Positions 24,271-39,200 of a stretch of DNA of 64,000 nucleotides are shown piece by piece. The DNA comes from Erythrocercus mccallii (taxonomy: Eukaryota; Chordata; Aves; Passeriformes; Dicruridae), in assembly GCA_013397435.1 (NCBI GenBank), contig VZRG01000031.1:500609-564608 (forward strand), written 5' to 3'. The translations under genes and the position numbers were made by a program. The notes under the pieces are model-generated. The model did not search any database and was not told the origin of the DNA. It saw nothing but the letters and a program-made list of their open reading frames with translations. The number at the start of each line of letters is the position of its first letter. Within the stretch, counting starts at the first letter, position 1.

Positions 24271-27200
24271 GTAAGTGTAGCTATCTTTGATAATTCTTTA
24301 AAATGGAGAATAGATATTTATCTGTATTCAAAACAATGAAAAGTTGACCGTAAATTAAAAATATGAAGTGTCTTCATGTGATTTTTTTCTACTAGAACAT
24401 TAGCTTGGGTCATGGTGTTGGAAAAAAATGACAGAAATAGACAAATGGTCATTTTAAGCACTAGTTTTATGAGTTTCCAGTGTTAGTTGATTATTTTTAA
24501 AAATCAAGATCTTTATTAAAAAAAATTTGAATTTTGATCTGGCTAAAAGACTGGATTTTTCATGAGTGTCTTTAATAATGATGAATTCTGAACTGAAACT
24601 GTCAGTGCATATTATCTAGAGGCTACTGGTTAGCCAGTACTTGGACTGGTTTTGACTTTGGTATTGCTTTTATTTTTTCATTGCCTTGTGAACTTTTGGC
24701 AAGCCATATACTTTTTTTTAATGTAACCAATGCTAAAAACAAATCAAAGTGTTGAACTTTATGGTTAAAGCCTCAGTTTGGGTTCTGATTTGCAATTCTG
24801 TTACAAGGAAAACTTAAAGTGAAATAGTGTTCTATACTTAGTATCTCTTTTACTTAGACAGATGAAGAGATAAGAGAGGTCTTGGGACTCCTCTGCTTCA
24901 TTGCCCCTAGTCATTTTTCAAACAATTCTGAAGGGATGAAAGTTAATGTGATCATTATAATATAGTCTTCCTCATCTTGGGGAAAAGGTTATGTGGATTC
25001 ATACTGAGTTGGAAAACAGGAAAAAAAAAATCTGTCCTGCTTTTAAAATGAACAGACTGCAGCATAAGTGGGTTAAGGAGAAAAACAGGACCAGTGGATG
25101 GCTTTTTGCCAAAGAAGCTTTCAACTTCTTACTCAGCCTCACTCAATGAGCTACTAAATTTACTGGAGTTCCAACTCACTCGAATTCCAGCTTTGTTCAA
25201 GCCAAAGCTTGCTCTCTGCTTCCCCATCATTTGCACAAAGCTGTGACCCTGACTCTTCCTGTACTTTGTACTTGCCTCACTTGTTGTTCTTCATATCTGT
25301 ATCTTCTGTCACAAATACCAACAACTTAGTTGACATAAGGTCACTTTTGGATACGTGACATGGCAACATGGGATTTATTTTTCTTCTTTATGTCCACAAA
25401 TGTGTATGTTTATAGTAGTCCTAGGAAGCTAAAGAAACACTATTGAATAGGAAGAAGTTACTGGATAAAAGAAAAAGAATGCCTTCATTTAGTAAACTGC
25501 CTGCACTTCTCAAACAGAAGGCGGAATGCAAGAATGCAATATCTGTATACAGTAGCCTTCACTTACAGCATGATTCTCTTACCAAAGGCTAAGGTGCTGG
25601 TCTATGTTTGTGTCAGCACCTAGTTACTTTGTATGTTTGTCCATCCTGCATAACAAGTAAGTTTATGCTGTGTGACAGTTTCCTCTCCTACTACTAATAA
25701 AAGCTTTCTTTTTAACAGCTGATGTTAATTCTTCAAAGTTGGTTGGCAGTGATGCCCCTTATGTTGCGAAAGTGGTAAGAGAGCATTTGAATCTTTACTT
25801 CACAACTTGAAAATATTTGTTCTAGAATAGAATGTGTAATTTAAAACATCTTCTGAAAAGAATGCAATTTCAAAGTGCTCTTTAAAATAAGAGTGTGGGG
25901 ATACAGAGGAATGCTGCCGAGAATTGGGTCTCCTGTGTATGAGGAACAGCATAACGGAACATCAGTGGGGTTGAAAAAGGTCCATGAAATGGATCAGATT
26001 CTCTTTCATTTGCTTCCTATAAACAGCACAGATATGACCAAATGAATTAAACTTTTGTCTAACTTTTGGAGAATTTCTGTGGTTCAGCAGTGAGTCTCTG
26101 TGAGCTGTTGCTCACCACTGGATGTTGATAAACTGACAGCTCGTGACTAAAAACAGCAAAACTTTAACTCCTGAGGTCTCCACAAAATTCTTTAAATTTT
26201 TTTCTATAAACCACATACATGTTCTAATTTCTATTCAACAAAAATAACATTGACCTATTTTTTTAACCTAATGATTAGAGAGAAGAAAAAGCATTGTTGA
26301 TAGCTCATTTTTAGCCCATTGTAGTAAATTATCAAATTCTTATTTGAAATTTTCTTAACTTTTTTTTAGACAAAAACTATATTTACTTGGATTTGGCTAT
26401 TTCTCTTCCGAAGGTATAAAGTATTTTTTCTTAAATTTTGCTGGAGTATTTTGTATAGATCTGGTAAGATCTTACAAAGTCTTAGTAAAAAACCAGGGAA
26501 TATGGGAACAGTCACAGTAGAGCCAGACCCTGCATTTTCTTGGTGGTGCTTCTGTTCCTGCAATAAAGGTAAATACCATAAAACATCTTTACAAGAACTT
26601 CACAGTGTGAAAGATTGGTTTTTTTAGTGCAGTTCAGAACTGCACCGTTTTAACATTTTATTTATTAAACTATATGATGATACTGAAATACCTTTCTGCA
26701 GTAGCCAACCACTTTGTGTATACATTAGTGCTTTTAACATTTGTTCCTGACACTATGAGGTTAGGTTAAATTAGAGTAAAATACATTTTGGTTAGTATGT
26801 GCCTTTAATCTTGGTATTTACATTTGCTGACTAAAGGGAAATTCATGAGTACTGGTTTTCATACTGTTCAGACACTCCAAGGTACAGTTTGTGATGACCC
26901 TCCCTCTGAAATGTTGTCCCTTGCTGAAAAAAGCAGCACTTGCTAAGCAAATGTCAGACTGCCACACTTTCAACATCAACCTGCTGCTGCTGCTTAGGTG
27001 TTTGTGGGCAGGAATTCCAGATAGAGCAGGAGCCCTGGCCTGCAGTTGTGTGGTGGCAGCCTGTGTTATTGTGTTCAGTCTGTCCTCTTGAGGAGGGGGG
27101 TGTCCTCTCTTTTAGAGGCAGATAACAGCAGTGGCTTGCCTGGGAGAGGCAGTGGCTTCTAATTACTGGCTCCTGCTGAATTTGGACTGATCAGGACGCA

Positions 27201-30200
27201 GAGCACCATTTGACTTTCATGAAAGAATCTGGTTTGACTTGCTGGGGAAACCATCAGATATGCATTGCTTTATGCTGTGTGTAATTTCTATCATCCTCTT
27301 TTCCTGAGTTTGAAACACGTCCATCTTCTCTCCACTTTGGGCTCTTAATATAAGAGTTGCCCCAACTTTTGGGTTGCTCCTATGCTAGATTCACTTTGTT
27401 GCAGCATTTTGTAAATACCTCCATTGCTAATATCCCAGATGACTACTCACTTTTAATTTGCTTTTGATAATTTTGTCTTTATGGCAATAAAGAGTAGCCC
27501 CAGTCTTTATACTAGCCTCACAAATGACCCATAACATATTATGCCTCTACAGTCTGGTAAAAAACAGCTATGGATAAGAGCCCATTTTCTGATGCCTGGG
27601 TGGATTTTAGTTTTTCCATCAGCTAAAGCAAAGTGGTTAACAGCTTTGAACAATTATTAGTGTTTAACAAAATATGTGCTTCTATAGTAATGTTCTTCAA
27701 ATTAAGCTATTAAAGCAGGGTGGAAATTAGCTTAGTCTTTGACATATCCTCATAGTATTGATGTCTGAGCAGTCTGAAATGAATCACAGTTTTTATTAAA
27801 AAAATAAATGCTTTTTAACATGTGGACCTTTCAGATGTCATTGTTCAGGAGTGGATGTAGGGTTTAATTACACTTCATTACATTGCTGACTGAAAAAGAT
27901 CAGAATTCTTAAAACACTACTTGAAGTTGTTGGGTTTTGACATGTATTCTATAATCTTTCATTATGTTATCTTTTTGAATAAGACTTTAATTTCAGTTTT
28001 ATAAGTCGTGTATTTAGAATGACCCTGAGCATAAAGCTGTAGAAATTTGTGTTTGCACTCCTTCTGGACTATTATGGCAGCTATTGGATATTGTGTAAGC
28101 TTTTCTGGCATCATATATGCATTTATTTATCTGTAGGTAGAATTAATGATATTGTGGGAAAATACCTTCACAGTCAACATAAAGATCTGGTTTATGGTTA
28201 AATCATTTATCCATTCTCCAAGTATGAAAACATAGCAGATTTTTCTGACCAGAGAAAGATACACATTTTCAGCACTGAGACATAAATTTTAGTGGAATAA
28301 TTTATTTATGGATAAATACTGTAAGAATTTTTAAGACTTACTTTTTTTACTGTATTTTAGTAGGAAAACAACTTTGTTCAAATCTATGTAAATTATATAA
28401 AAATGGCATATGAGCTGTATATTACATTAGATAGATATATGAAAATTCATATTCTAATAAGTTAGGGTTTTAATAGGTAATGCTATACAGGATCAAGTGA
28501 ATAGGTCAAGTAATGTGTGTTTGAGGTAACTGAAATGTAAGAATTAATCTATTTAACCCTTCTCTGCATATGTAAACTCTGTATTGCTAATTTGTTGTCA
28601 GTTTTGGATAAATAAACTAACTGTGAAAGTAAATGTGCAGGTACCAAAGTCTGTGTGTGTTGATCAGTTGGTCTGTCTTTGGTTTTGTTTTTTTTCTGGT
28701 TCCTCCTCACAAGGAGAGTTCAGAAAGCTGTCTGGGCTCTGTTGTTTATCAGGACAGTGCTGCTGGAGAAAGTGAGGTGGAGACAGGCAGTAACTTTGTA
28801 ACCAAGTGTCCAGGCCTAGGAGTGGTGCCCAGGCTGGGGGTATCTGCCCCCAGTGTGTCCCGTGTTCCAGCCGAGCCTCCGAGCCCACCCAGCAAAGCCC
28901 GCAGTCAGGGGCGCTTTGAGCTCGTCATTGCCCCAGTGAGATTGGACAGCAGTGAGCCTCTTAGCTCAGTGCTACACTGTAGCAATTTGCTGGTTCACTA
29001 CATCTGCATTTAGAAGTTAAAATTAAACCTGTTTAAGATTGATGTGTATTTAATGCCGTGTGGTTGTATTACTCTTGAGTTTCTTTGCTAGTAATTGCGT
29101 ATGTTATTTTTTAAGTGTAGATTATTCCAAACCAGGTATTTTCATAGAGATGGAATGAATTTGGATATATATTAGTAAGTAGACAAAAGTATATTGCTTA
29201 AGCTCATCTCAAAATCAATTACTCAAAATTACAAGAATTGAGATAAATTTTTTTTTTCTTTACCAAGTTCTGGAAAAATAGAATCAAGATAATTGCCCAT
29301 CTGGTGTTCTTACAGTATTGCAAATCTTTGGTGTTTTCATAGGAATTTCTCTCTTGCACTTGTAATGTATAGTTTCCATAGATTTTCCCCTTGAAAGTAG
29401 AACCGAAATGTATTAAATACGAGGTAGGCTCTGAAATTGAAACAGATATAGTTGTTATAATTTTGAGAAATTTTGAAATCTTTGTTATTTTTTCTTGGTT
29501 AACTAATGTATGAAGGGAGCAAAATGGCTTATGTTCAATAAGAATTGAACTTTTGTTAAGATTTTTTCATTGGATCATTTCAGGTGTTTAAAATCACTAA
29601 AGGCTACTACAACTGATGCAATCCAGCTGTAATCTGGAGAATCTAAGATAATGTTGTTTAATGTTCTCTGCTAAACTTCTGCCAATAATTGTTAATATTT
29701 CTATACATTTCAGTTAATTTCTTATTCTTTAGTCTTTTGCTGTGGGACAGTATTTTTTGATATCCTTAATGTCAAGCCATTTATAATAAAAATAGCTTTT
29801 AGTGCTAAATTTCTTTTATAATACGAAGATATTCTATTGAGTTTATCAGCATCAGGTAGAGCATTTGAGGGAGAATGTTTTTATAGGGTCAATGTTTCAG
29901 CTTTTAATACTTATTAGGCATTAACACCACAGTTTTTAATGAATTTGAAATTGTCTTGAAGGAACCCAGCCAGAATGGACCTCTTTTTACTGAGCTAAAG
30001 TTCTACATGCGAGCTGCTAAGCCAGATGAAAGTAAGCAGTCTATTAAAATGTCTTTAATGAACTACAAGCATTTATGCAAATAACGCCTATAGAAGTAAG
30101 GTTGAAATTTGAGAATCTCTTTAGGTAATTTTCAAAATTGTTTTTAAATTATTGAAATTCAATTCAGATATATATTAAATTAGAGGGTTTTGGTAAGAAG

Positions 30201-33200
30201 TGCTTTGTAGTTCTGTTGATAGTATTGTCTAAATTTAAACTTGAGTTGCATCTCTGTCCCTACAATGGATATGTGATTAACTATCCTGTGTGCTTTGCAT
30301 ATGCATTTCCATGAAATAAGCAGCTCACAGGTACGCAGAAACTGTAAGCAATGTGATTTTTATGTAAGTCTCTACTCATGCAAAATCATGAACTTTATTT
30401 GTATTTTCAGTTCAGAAGTGGACTAAGTCCCATAAACTGAAATATTTAGGTGTACCAAGATATTGGGGTTCTGGCTTGCATGAAAGAAATGGAAACAGGT
30501 GACTATATCTTTTGTTGACATATATTGGAATTTATTTCATCCACAACCATTATCTCTTTTAGCCTAAGTTAATTTATAAGGGGTATTTTCTGCTTATCTT
30601 CATGTTGTTCACTTCTACAAATTTTCATGCGCATGACAAAGATGTGTTTAGGGACTATATAAATAAATACGTTTTGTCTGTATTGTATTTGTTACTCCTA
30701 TTTGTGTTTGTTACAGTCTTTATAACTGAGATTTGATTTGTTGTGAACATTGCTCTAAACCAATGCCATTTTATGTATATGTGGTTTACAAGCTTTTTAT
30801 ATTTTAATTAAAACAAAGTTAATTTCTAATGTACAAGTCCTGGAATATTATGACTAAAGATTTTCTTGTTATGTGCTGAAATACTGAAAGTATTTTCACT
30901 CACAAATATTAAGGACTTAGTGCTCTCTCAAATCTGTTCTATTTTCCCTAGGGATGGGGCTTTTCCTTTTTTCTGTGAGCTAGAATAATTGCTAGTCTCA
31001 TGTTAAATTTATTTTAAGTTTAGGGATAGTTTATAGCCTTGGTTCAGGGAAGGACCGATGCCAGGGAAGGTTTTTGTTACTTGGTCCTTAATATTAATGC
31101 CTGCTTATGTAAGAGTCCTTGTTTGCTAGTGGCTGTTCTCTAAACAGCTGTGCTGTGAAGGCGTTTTAGTAGTTCTCTGGCAGCTTACAGTAGGTCAGGC
31201 TTCTTTGTGTGGCTCACTGCATAGGGCAGTCGGTGTGGATGTCTTAGTATGCCAGACATATCAGTGTTTCAGTAGGTCCTCAACTGTAAAACTAACCTAA
31301 TGTAAAAACAACATTCATTTTGAGAGCAAAAATAAATGTAGCATTTTTTTATCCTGCAAATAAAAGTGACTTTGCATTCAGCATTTAGTGCATGAATTTC
31401 TTTAATATAGCTACTATGAAATCTTACAGTTCTAGAACCAGTTTGGCTATAGCAATGAATACCAGAACACCTCTGGCAAGTGAAAGGTTTTTGTTTTTAG
31501 CAATAGGTCAAAAAAAGTTTGCAATAGATTTCAGTAAAGGAACAGTGTTAGTGAACATGTTAAGTCACTTGGCGATTTATAAAAACTAAGAAATGTATTT
31601 TTTAAGTAGACGATACTTAGTTTTGCCTACAGTGAGTTGCAATAGGGATGTTTTCCTCTGTGAGTACTTGTTATTTTTTTGCATAATTGGAATAAAGAGC
31701 AGTTCTTTTGATGAACATTTGAGTAGCTGATGTAAAAAAGGTAAGAGTTGAATGTTAAAAAATGCTGTATTTCAAGTATTTCCCACAGTTTCTTTTGAGA
31801 AAGATGTGTTCAGTCACTAGTTAGTACAGTTAACACGCAGATAAAATACTTTCCCTAAGTAACTTTGATTCAGTAACTTCGCTGGTTTTTTGGCTTTTTT
31901 TTTTGTCCTTGAATTTAGCTATCGATTTATGATAATGGACCGATTTGGCAGAGATCTTCAGAAGATGTATGAAGAGAATGCAAAGCAATTTTCCCATAAA
32001 ACTGTACTACAGTTAGGCCTGAGAATAGTAAGTTTAAAAAATGCATTTTATTTTCTCAATCTGTCTTCCCTGTGTAAACGTCTCAGTTCAGTCCTACTTT
32101 TGTGCCGAGTCCAGGTCCTCTGGTGGGCAGACCTGGGTACTGCATTTACATGACTTTTGTTTTGTTAGCTTGATATTCTGGAATATGTCCATGAGCATGA
32201 ATATGTGCATGGAGACATCAAGGCCGCAAACCTCCTTCTGAGTTACAAGAACCCTAATCAGGTATTTATAATTCATTTTAGTCCTCAAGTTTTAAACCTT
32301 CTATTTGAAAACAATGAAAGTGCTTTGAACCTGTGAAATCTAGCAGAAGCTCATTTTTAAGAATGTACATGGTAACATTATTTCTGCTTGACATTTATCT
32401 CTAGTTAAAATTCTACGATTTTTAATGCATTTTGCTGGACAGTTATCAATTGACTATTTGGCCTAAATAGTATTCTACAGAAATTCTCTAGATTAAAAAA
32501 AAAATTGACTCACAAATAGGTATTTGCAGGTGGAAGCCTAAAATTATATAGTACACTGGTAAATTATGTTTGCCTGTCTGCATTGTTACCTCTTTGCTTT
32601 GTTCAAGAAGTCCATCAGATAAGTGTTCTGTTACTTGGAAAAATTGGTCTTTAAAGTGTTGATTGTTCCACTTGATTTATGAAAATCTTTCATTTTTTGT
32701 GTTTTTACCTCTCTTTGCTATTCAAACAATGCATATTAGAGTTTCGAATTATGTATTTGTTTTTGCCCAAATGTTTTAGCTTGCGAAAGACATAAAATAA
32801 TAATTTCCGTTCTCTTAAAGTAACTGTTCTTAGAGAGAAGTAGCAGTATGTGGTATTGTTCAAATGACTTTAAAGAGGGTAGCACAGTGTGTGTATTTAT
32901 AACCCTATGGACATTACTTCTTGTTTTGCTTGTTACTTGGGTTTTTGGGTTTTTTTCTTAATCTAATTTTACTGGTAATAACTATTGTACTGTCCTTGCC
33001 TTCTGTAGCACCAAGAAATGACTTCCAGATCAGACTGCTTTATGGAAAACAATAAAACCTAACTGACATATTGCTTTCAAATCATATATGTTAAGATTAA
33101 TAAAGTAATGAGAATCATTCAGAGTTGAACAACTCTCCATTCTCAATACTTTCAAAGAAGTTATGAGAATGGTTGGGAGTTGCATTTATTATTTGTGTAT

Positions 33201-36200
33201 TTTTTGTATTTATAGTTCTTTAACCTTGGAATGCTTTGTGGAAATTACTAGGTGTACTTGGTGGATTACGGACTTGCCTACCGATACTGTCCTGAAGGAG
33301 TTCACAAAGTATATAAAGAAGATCCTAAAAGGTGCCATGATGGAACTATTGAATATACCAGTATTGATGCACACAAGGGTGTGGGTAAGGACGTAAAACT
33401 CAGCAACTGGCATTTGTATATCCTTTTTTATAAATAAGACTTTGCAAAACTCAGTGCAGCAAATAAACAAACCAGGTTTCTGATTCTAAATTTTTTTTCT
33501 TTATGTGCTATGCTGGCATTTTTCTTTTTTCTAGTTACTAACTTTTATTAGTTGTATTTTTAATCTAACTTTCTTAAGAGCTCCTTAATTTATAAAGATA
33601 AGAGGTTCAGCAAATTGATTTTTATTAACCAAGTAGAAATTTAATAGTGCTTGTGAGAACTTGATAGAAAAATAGGTCCTGATTTAGGAGAAAAATAGTT
33701 GCTGTTATCAATGTGAAAATATTTTTTATTTTAACTCAAAACCCTTCATTTAATTAATTAATTATGCCTATAGTTGCTGAACATCAAAAAGCAAGAAGTG
33801 AGAAAAGGTTGAATATGTAAAGGACAAGTTTTTGTCTGATTAATCATTGAGGATTTGTAGTGAATATCAACTTTATTTTCTTAATTCTTAAATTTTGCTT
33901 TATTAGCCTAAGTGTTTTCTGTAAAAATAGCAGTTGTTGAAAATGATTATTTACTTCAGGATTCTTAAAGCTGAACTTAACTGAAGACAACTTGATCTGC
34001 CAGTTTATATTTGCAGTGTAGTTTGTGGTCACTGTACATGTGAATTGTTTTCATTTTTTTTTTTTGTAGTTGCTTATTTCTAGGTGGGTTTTTTCTTGTG
34101 AAGGCTTAGGTATCTGATCTCATACTGTCCTTTGTTCAGTTTTCAGGCCACATAAAATAATTCAGCATTGTAGAATATTTTTTGGAGAAGATGGGGGTTT
34201 CAGCACTTTTACCTTTTTATAGATGAAGAGAAACAAAAACTATTTTGAATAGAAAGTCAATCACTTCACTAACTCGTTCTATTTTTTCCACAACTTGAGT
34301 GCTTAAAAAGCTTCCCAAATTGGGATAACTGCAGCATGTCATGTCTTTGAATAGGAGAGATTGATAAAGGACTTGAAAATGAAGTGATCCTTCCAGATGT
34401 AGGAACAATATTTTTTCCTTTCTAGCTTTCATGCTAAAATAAAGGCATAAGTAACAGATACAGTACTGTTACGTTTGTTAGCATTGTCTTAACATTTTTA
34501 TAAATTTTTACTGTTGTTAAACTGTGTGTACTTTATTAGCTGATTATATAGTTGGTTTTTTATGTGTGCATGTATGTTTAGCACCATCGAGACGTGGTGA
34601 TCTGGAGATCCTGGGCTACTGTATGATTCATTGGCTTAGTGGCCATCTACCATGGGAAGATAATTTGAAAGATCCAAATTTTGTCAGAGACTCAAAAATC
34701 AGGTGAGAAACTATTTGTTTTCATTCTCACTTGAAAATGAAAATGTATTTCTGTAGAAATGCTTGGTACTTTCAGTATGTTCCCTTTCGGTGAGTAGCTG
34801 TTGTTTTGTATACCCTCCATTTTCCTTCTGTGTCTCACGTATCCTCGACTTATAATTAAACTTCACCCATACTGTTCTGCTGTCTTCTTTTGCATATGTG
34901 AGATGTTTATTTTTCCACTGCAGTATTGACATTTTAGAATTGCCATGGTGAATCCAAAAGCACTCTTAGCAGGATGCAGGTAACCATCAGTTATGCTTTA
35001 CAGGAAGAGAAGTGTGGAGTGTGAGTCCCTTTAACAAATGCATGTGGCAGAAATGAAGGCTAAAGGGGAACCTTAAATGTCTTTGAGCATCATTCTAGCT
35101 AGAGCACTACAGTTATGGGATTTTAAAATTATTTTTCATTTTGTCCCTCAGCCTCAATGTCAACATGCCTTCATCTTCCCCTCAGCCCAGATCAACCTTC
35201 TCTTGTCACATATTTAATATGAAGAGAGCTGTCCCAGTGCAGCAGTTTCTGTCTCATTAACAAGTATGTTACTTGGCTTCCATAGTGTTGGTATATGAGG
35301 GTTGAAAATGGACTAGTTCTTTTTCTTCAGTCTTTTACTTGCTTTTAAGAATCAAAAACTGTTTCAGATGGCCCATCTGGCATTCATCAGGTTCTCAAAT
35401 GTGCTGCACACCCACAAATGGCGATACTAAATCATATCAGAGGTTTATGCAGTAGTCTTTTGTGTATCTGACAGTGACCCAAACTGGGTGCTTAAGTAGT
35501 TTATCAGAACAGGACAAGATTAAAAATTCAAAAGAAACAATAATTCTGACTAACTTTGTTTTTCAGATGTAGAGATAATATTTCCATTTTGATGGACAAA
35601 TGCTTTCCTGGCAAAAATAAACCAGGTAAGAGGAGCTATTTTTAAGTAGTAAAACAGTTTAAAAATTGTTTACTGAACTTTTTACCTGTTTTAATTCTTC
35701 CTTTTAATCAGGAGCAACAAAGTGGCATGAATTAGATTGTATTATATTTCAAACATGAGATGTGGATTTTTAGATATGGAAATTTAAGAAGTAATGCAAA
35801 CTTGAAGTATAGATTGTTCCTATTTAGCAGAGGTGATTTGCTGAGTACATTACTAGTTTTTTTTTTTTAACTGACTCTATTAGAAATACACTTTTTTGAG
35901 ATCTTAATATTTAGTTACTTCCTGCTATTCCTGATGATCAGAAGAAGTTTCTCATTCAAGTGTGACTTGTTTGTTTTTTTCGGTGGTTTAATGTTTCATG
36001 TATTATTTAGTATATGTTTCAATCTTGAACTGATGAAATTCTGAGATAACATTGAATTTCCTTTTCCACGTTTTTAAATATAAACATAAGAAATACCTTG
36101 TAAATAAGCATTCATTGGTGAAGATTGGCCTATTAGTTTTTTTTATGACTGACTGTTTTGTTCATTGCAATAAACATGTAAAAAACAGTGATGCTGTCAT

Positions 36201-39200
36201 CACTGTGTAATGAACCTTGGTATGATTTTTTCTAAAATGTGTAGTAGTAAAGACATAATTATTAGTATGAGTTTATAAATAACATTTCAAAAATAGCATA
36301 AGTAGTGCATGCATAATTTCTGTCTCTTGTAGTAAAAGTGAATGATTAAAATGTTTTCAAATAGAAACTAATTGGAGGTGCCATTTCTTTAGATGAAATA
36401 GCCAAGTATATGGAAAAGGTGAAGCTACTCAGCTATGAGGAGAAACCTGTTTATCAGCATTTCCGAGAAGTACTTCTGCAAGGTCTCAAGGCCATTGGAC
36501 AAAAAGATGATGGCGTGCTTGACTTTGGCTTGGCAGAGAATGGAGACTTCCAAAGAAATCCCGTGCAAAAGGTTTTTCTCTAAGAATTCATGTCATCTTT
36601 TATTGCATTTTGTTGAGCTAAGTAAGAGTTAGTGGTAGTGGAAGTAGGTGTCATAACTTAATCCAGCAGCAAATAATTAAGTAGTGAAATGTTGAAGTCC
36701 TAATGGCACACATTGTTTCTCTGACTCAACTAGTTGTTAATAAAACTTAATATAGAATGATGTTTATAGAGGTACTTTCATAGTAGATAGTACTTTGGAT
36801 AACAAAATTTGTATACCTAGAAATAATGATGTTTGAACAGATGAACGTTTGGTTAATTTTCTTATTTCTTTAAATTGGTAAAACTCCAGATGGATCAAAG
36901 TACGTGTAAGATTAGTTTAGTTTTTGTTTTGTATTAGTTTCCTTTCCATTAGTTCAAAGCTTAGATTTAAGTATGTATCTTTATGCCAAATGTTTGATTC
37001 TGGAATTCATATATTGATTTCACTGTGATCTAATATGTTATTTTTGAGTCTTAACTGTATTGGTAGGATAGGGGTATTTTCTTCCTTGTATTTAAGAAGC
37101 CTTAGACTCTGGACTTGAATTCTAGTTTGAATACGGCATTAAGGACTTTTTAAGCTTTAGGGAAAGTGTATGTTGAAACAGCTTTTGCCCATTAAAAAGT
37201 GGTCACATAATGGGACAGTAATTATCATCCTCTACTTCAAACTGCATTTATTACTTCTTTATTTACATTTGTTAGTAGCAGGTGGGCAGTTTATTGGGTC
37301 CTTTAGCAGGAACTGGGGAACTGAGAATTGCAATACAGGATAGTATTACAAGTATGTTGCCTGCTTACTGACATGATCAACAGTGTGTTAAAGAAGCAGG
37401 AGAAACCTCAAAACTGTAGGATTCTAAAGTCTTCTGAAGATCGATGTTCAGTTTTTCTTCGATTTTTTTTTGCCCAGTAAATAGTATCTTGGCTAAAATC
37501 ATACAGCTGTGGTCTCTGTAATAGTATTTTCTGCTGAACTGAGTGTAAAGGTCCCTCCAAAAGGAGAGTTTAATAGCATAAGTTCTGTTCCCCCTGTGGT
37601 ATAATATGGCTTGAGACCTATATTTTGGGGAAAAAATAATCTGTCTTTAATGGTTAGCTGGTTTCTTTGCTGAGTAAGTTGGCCTGCTACAGAGCCAACA
37701 TCTGTGACCTTTAATGTCCTTGTCCAGCAGAGATGTCTGGTGCACATTTTCAATGGAATAAAAAGTTCAGAAATCCTGGGTTTTTTTAGCCTGTATCAGT
37801 CAAGACCATTCCCAAAGGTTGGGATAATCCTTTTCCATAGGTTCTTACCTTCTGACATCAAATAGAAGTAAGCCTTTTTATTGGGTTTCTTTTTTTTTAA
37901 ATATACTCTGAGAATCATGTGCATGGTCAGCTTACTCAGTTGTCACAAATATGAAGCACTTAGATAAAACAGGAAGTGCTACTGGCCCACTTGATTGTTT
38001 TCAGCTGTCTGTTTCATATTTCAGTGGACTTGGTGCTACTTCCTGCCAGCTGCTGCTAGAGTGTCTGGACAGAATAAGATTGGTGGACATCATAACATTT
38101 TTGCTTTTGACCAAACACCAGGACAGATGACGCTTTCTTCTGTGTTGGATTTTGTAGGCCTTGTAGCAGCTGCAGTATGGGCTAGGGTAGAAGATGACTT
38201 AGTGTTTTAAAGATAAGCTCCAAATTCCAAACTTCATTAAAAACTACTCTCCATAAAGATAATTTGTCATTGAGCAGTAGCATTTTGCCTCTGAAAGCCA
38301 GAATCTTCTATCAGGTGCTGAATTTTGTGGCATGCTTAATTTGAAAAAGAAAAATACAGTCTGGCGTCCACCCTTGAGAAGACTAACACAAAATATCTAT
38401 GCCATTTTGACTCTACTGATCTTTTAATCACAGAAGGTCTTAATATGCCTCTCCTTCATTTCTTTTGGTGCAATCTACCATAATATTTTCCTAAAACAAT
38501 GTTATTTGACATTCTGAAGTTATGCTGTTTCATAGCTGGGAGATAATATTTCTAATGCCTGTGTAAATACATTCTTAGAATGTAGGATTCTTCTGTGCTA
38601 TCAGCTAACTGAGCCATGGTGGGCATTTTATGTTACATACAAGCATGCTTGTTCTGGAATCTGCCATTCTCCAATATTGGTATCTAGCTAAAAGTCATGG
38701 ATGTTTGCTATATTAAAAGTTAGCATTTCATTTTCTATATCATGGCTCAAGTTTCCCCAGATGTATAAGTAAATGAAACATGGTTTACAGCTGTCCTTGA
38801 GGTTTTTCTTTTTTAATTTTTTTTTCTGTATAGTCAACATGCTAGTTTGTGAGTATGGTATTCTCCAGTAGTTCTAGATAAACAAGAAGCTAGCAATACT
38901 ATGTATTGAAGGAAGTATTACAAGCTCTTGACTAAATTATTTAGAGCAAGGACTACATTTTACTGTTGTTCAGTGCTGAAGAGTGCTGGGAAATATTGTG
39001 AGTACAGTAGCCTGGAAAAATGCAGATCTTAGTGTTTTGTGGTTCCTTCTAATGTTCAGGTTCAGATGTGCAGGTGTTGCTTTTGTCAGATGAATGCTGC
39101 CTGATTTCTACTGCTATGTAATTCACCTGCATCAAGATTAAAAAACCACTTTTTATTAAATAAGCTTGGAAACAAGATAAATGTGTTTTGCTTTTGTGTA

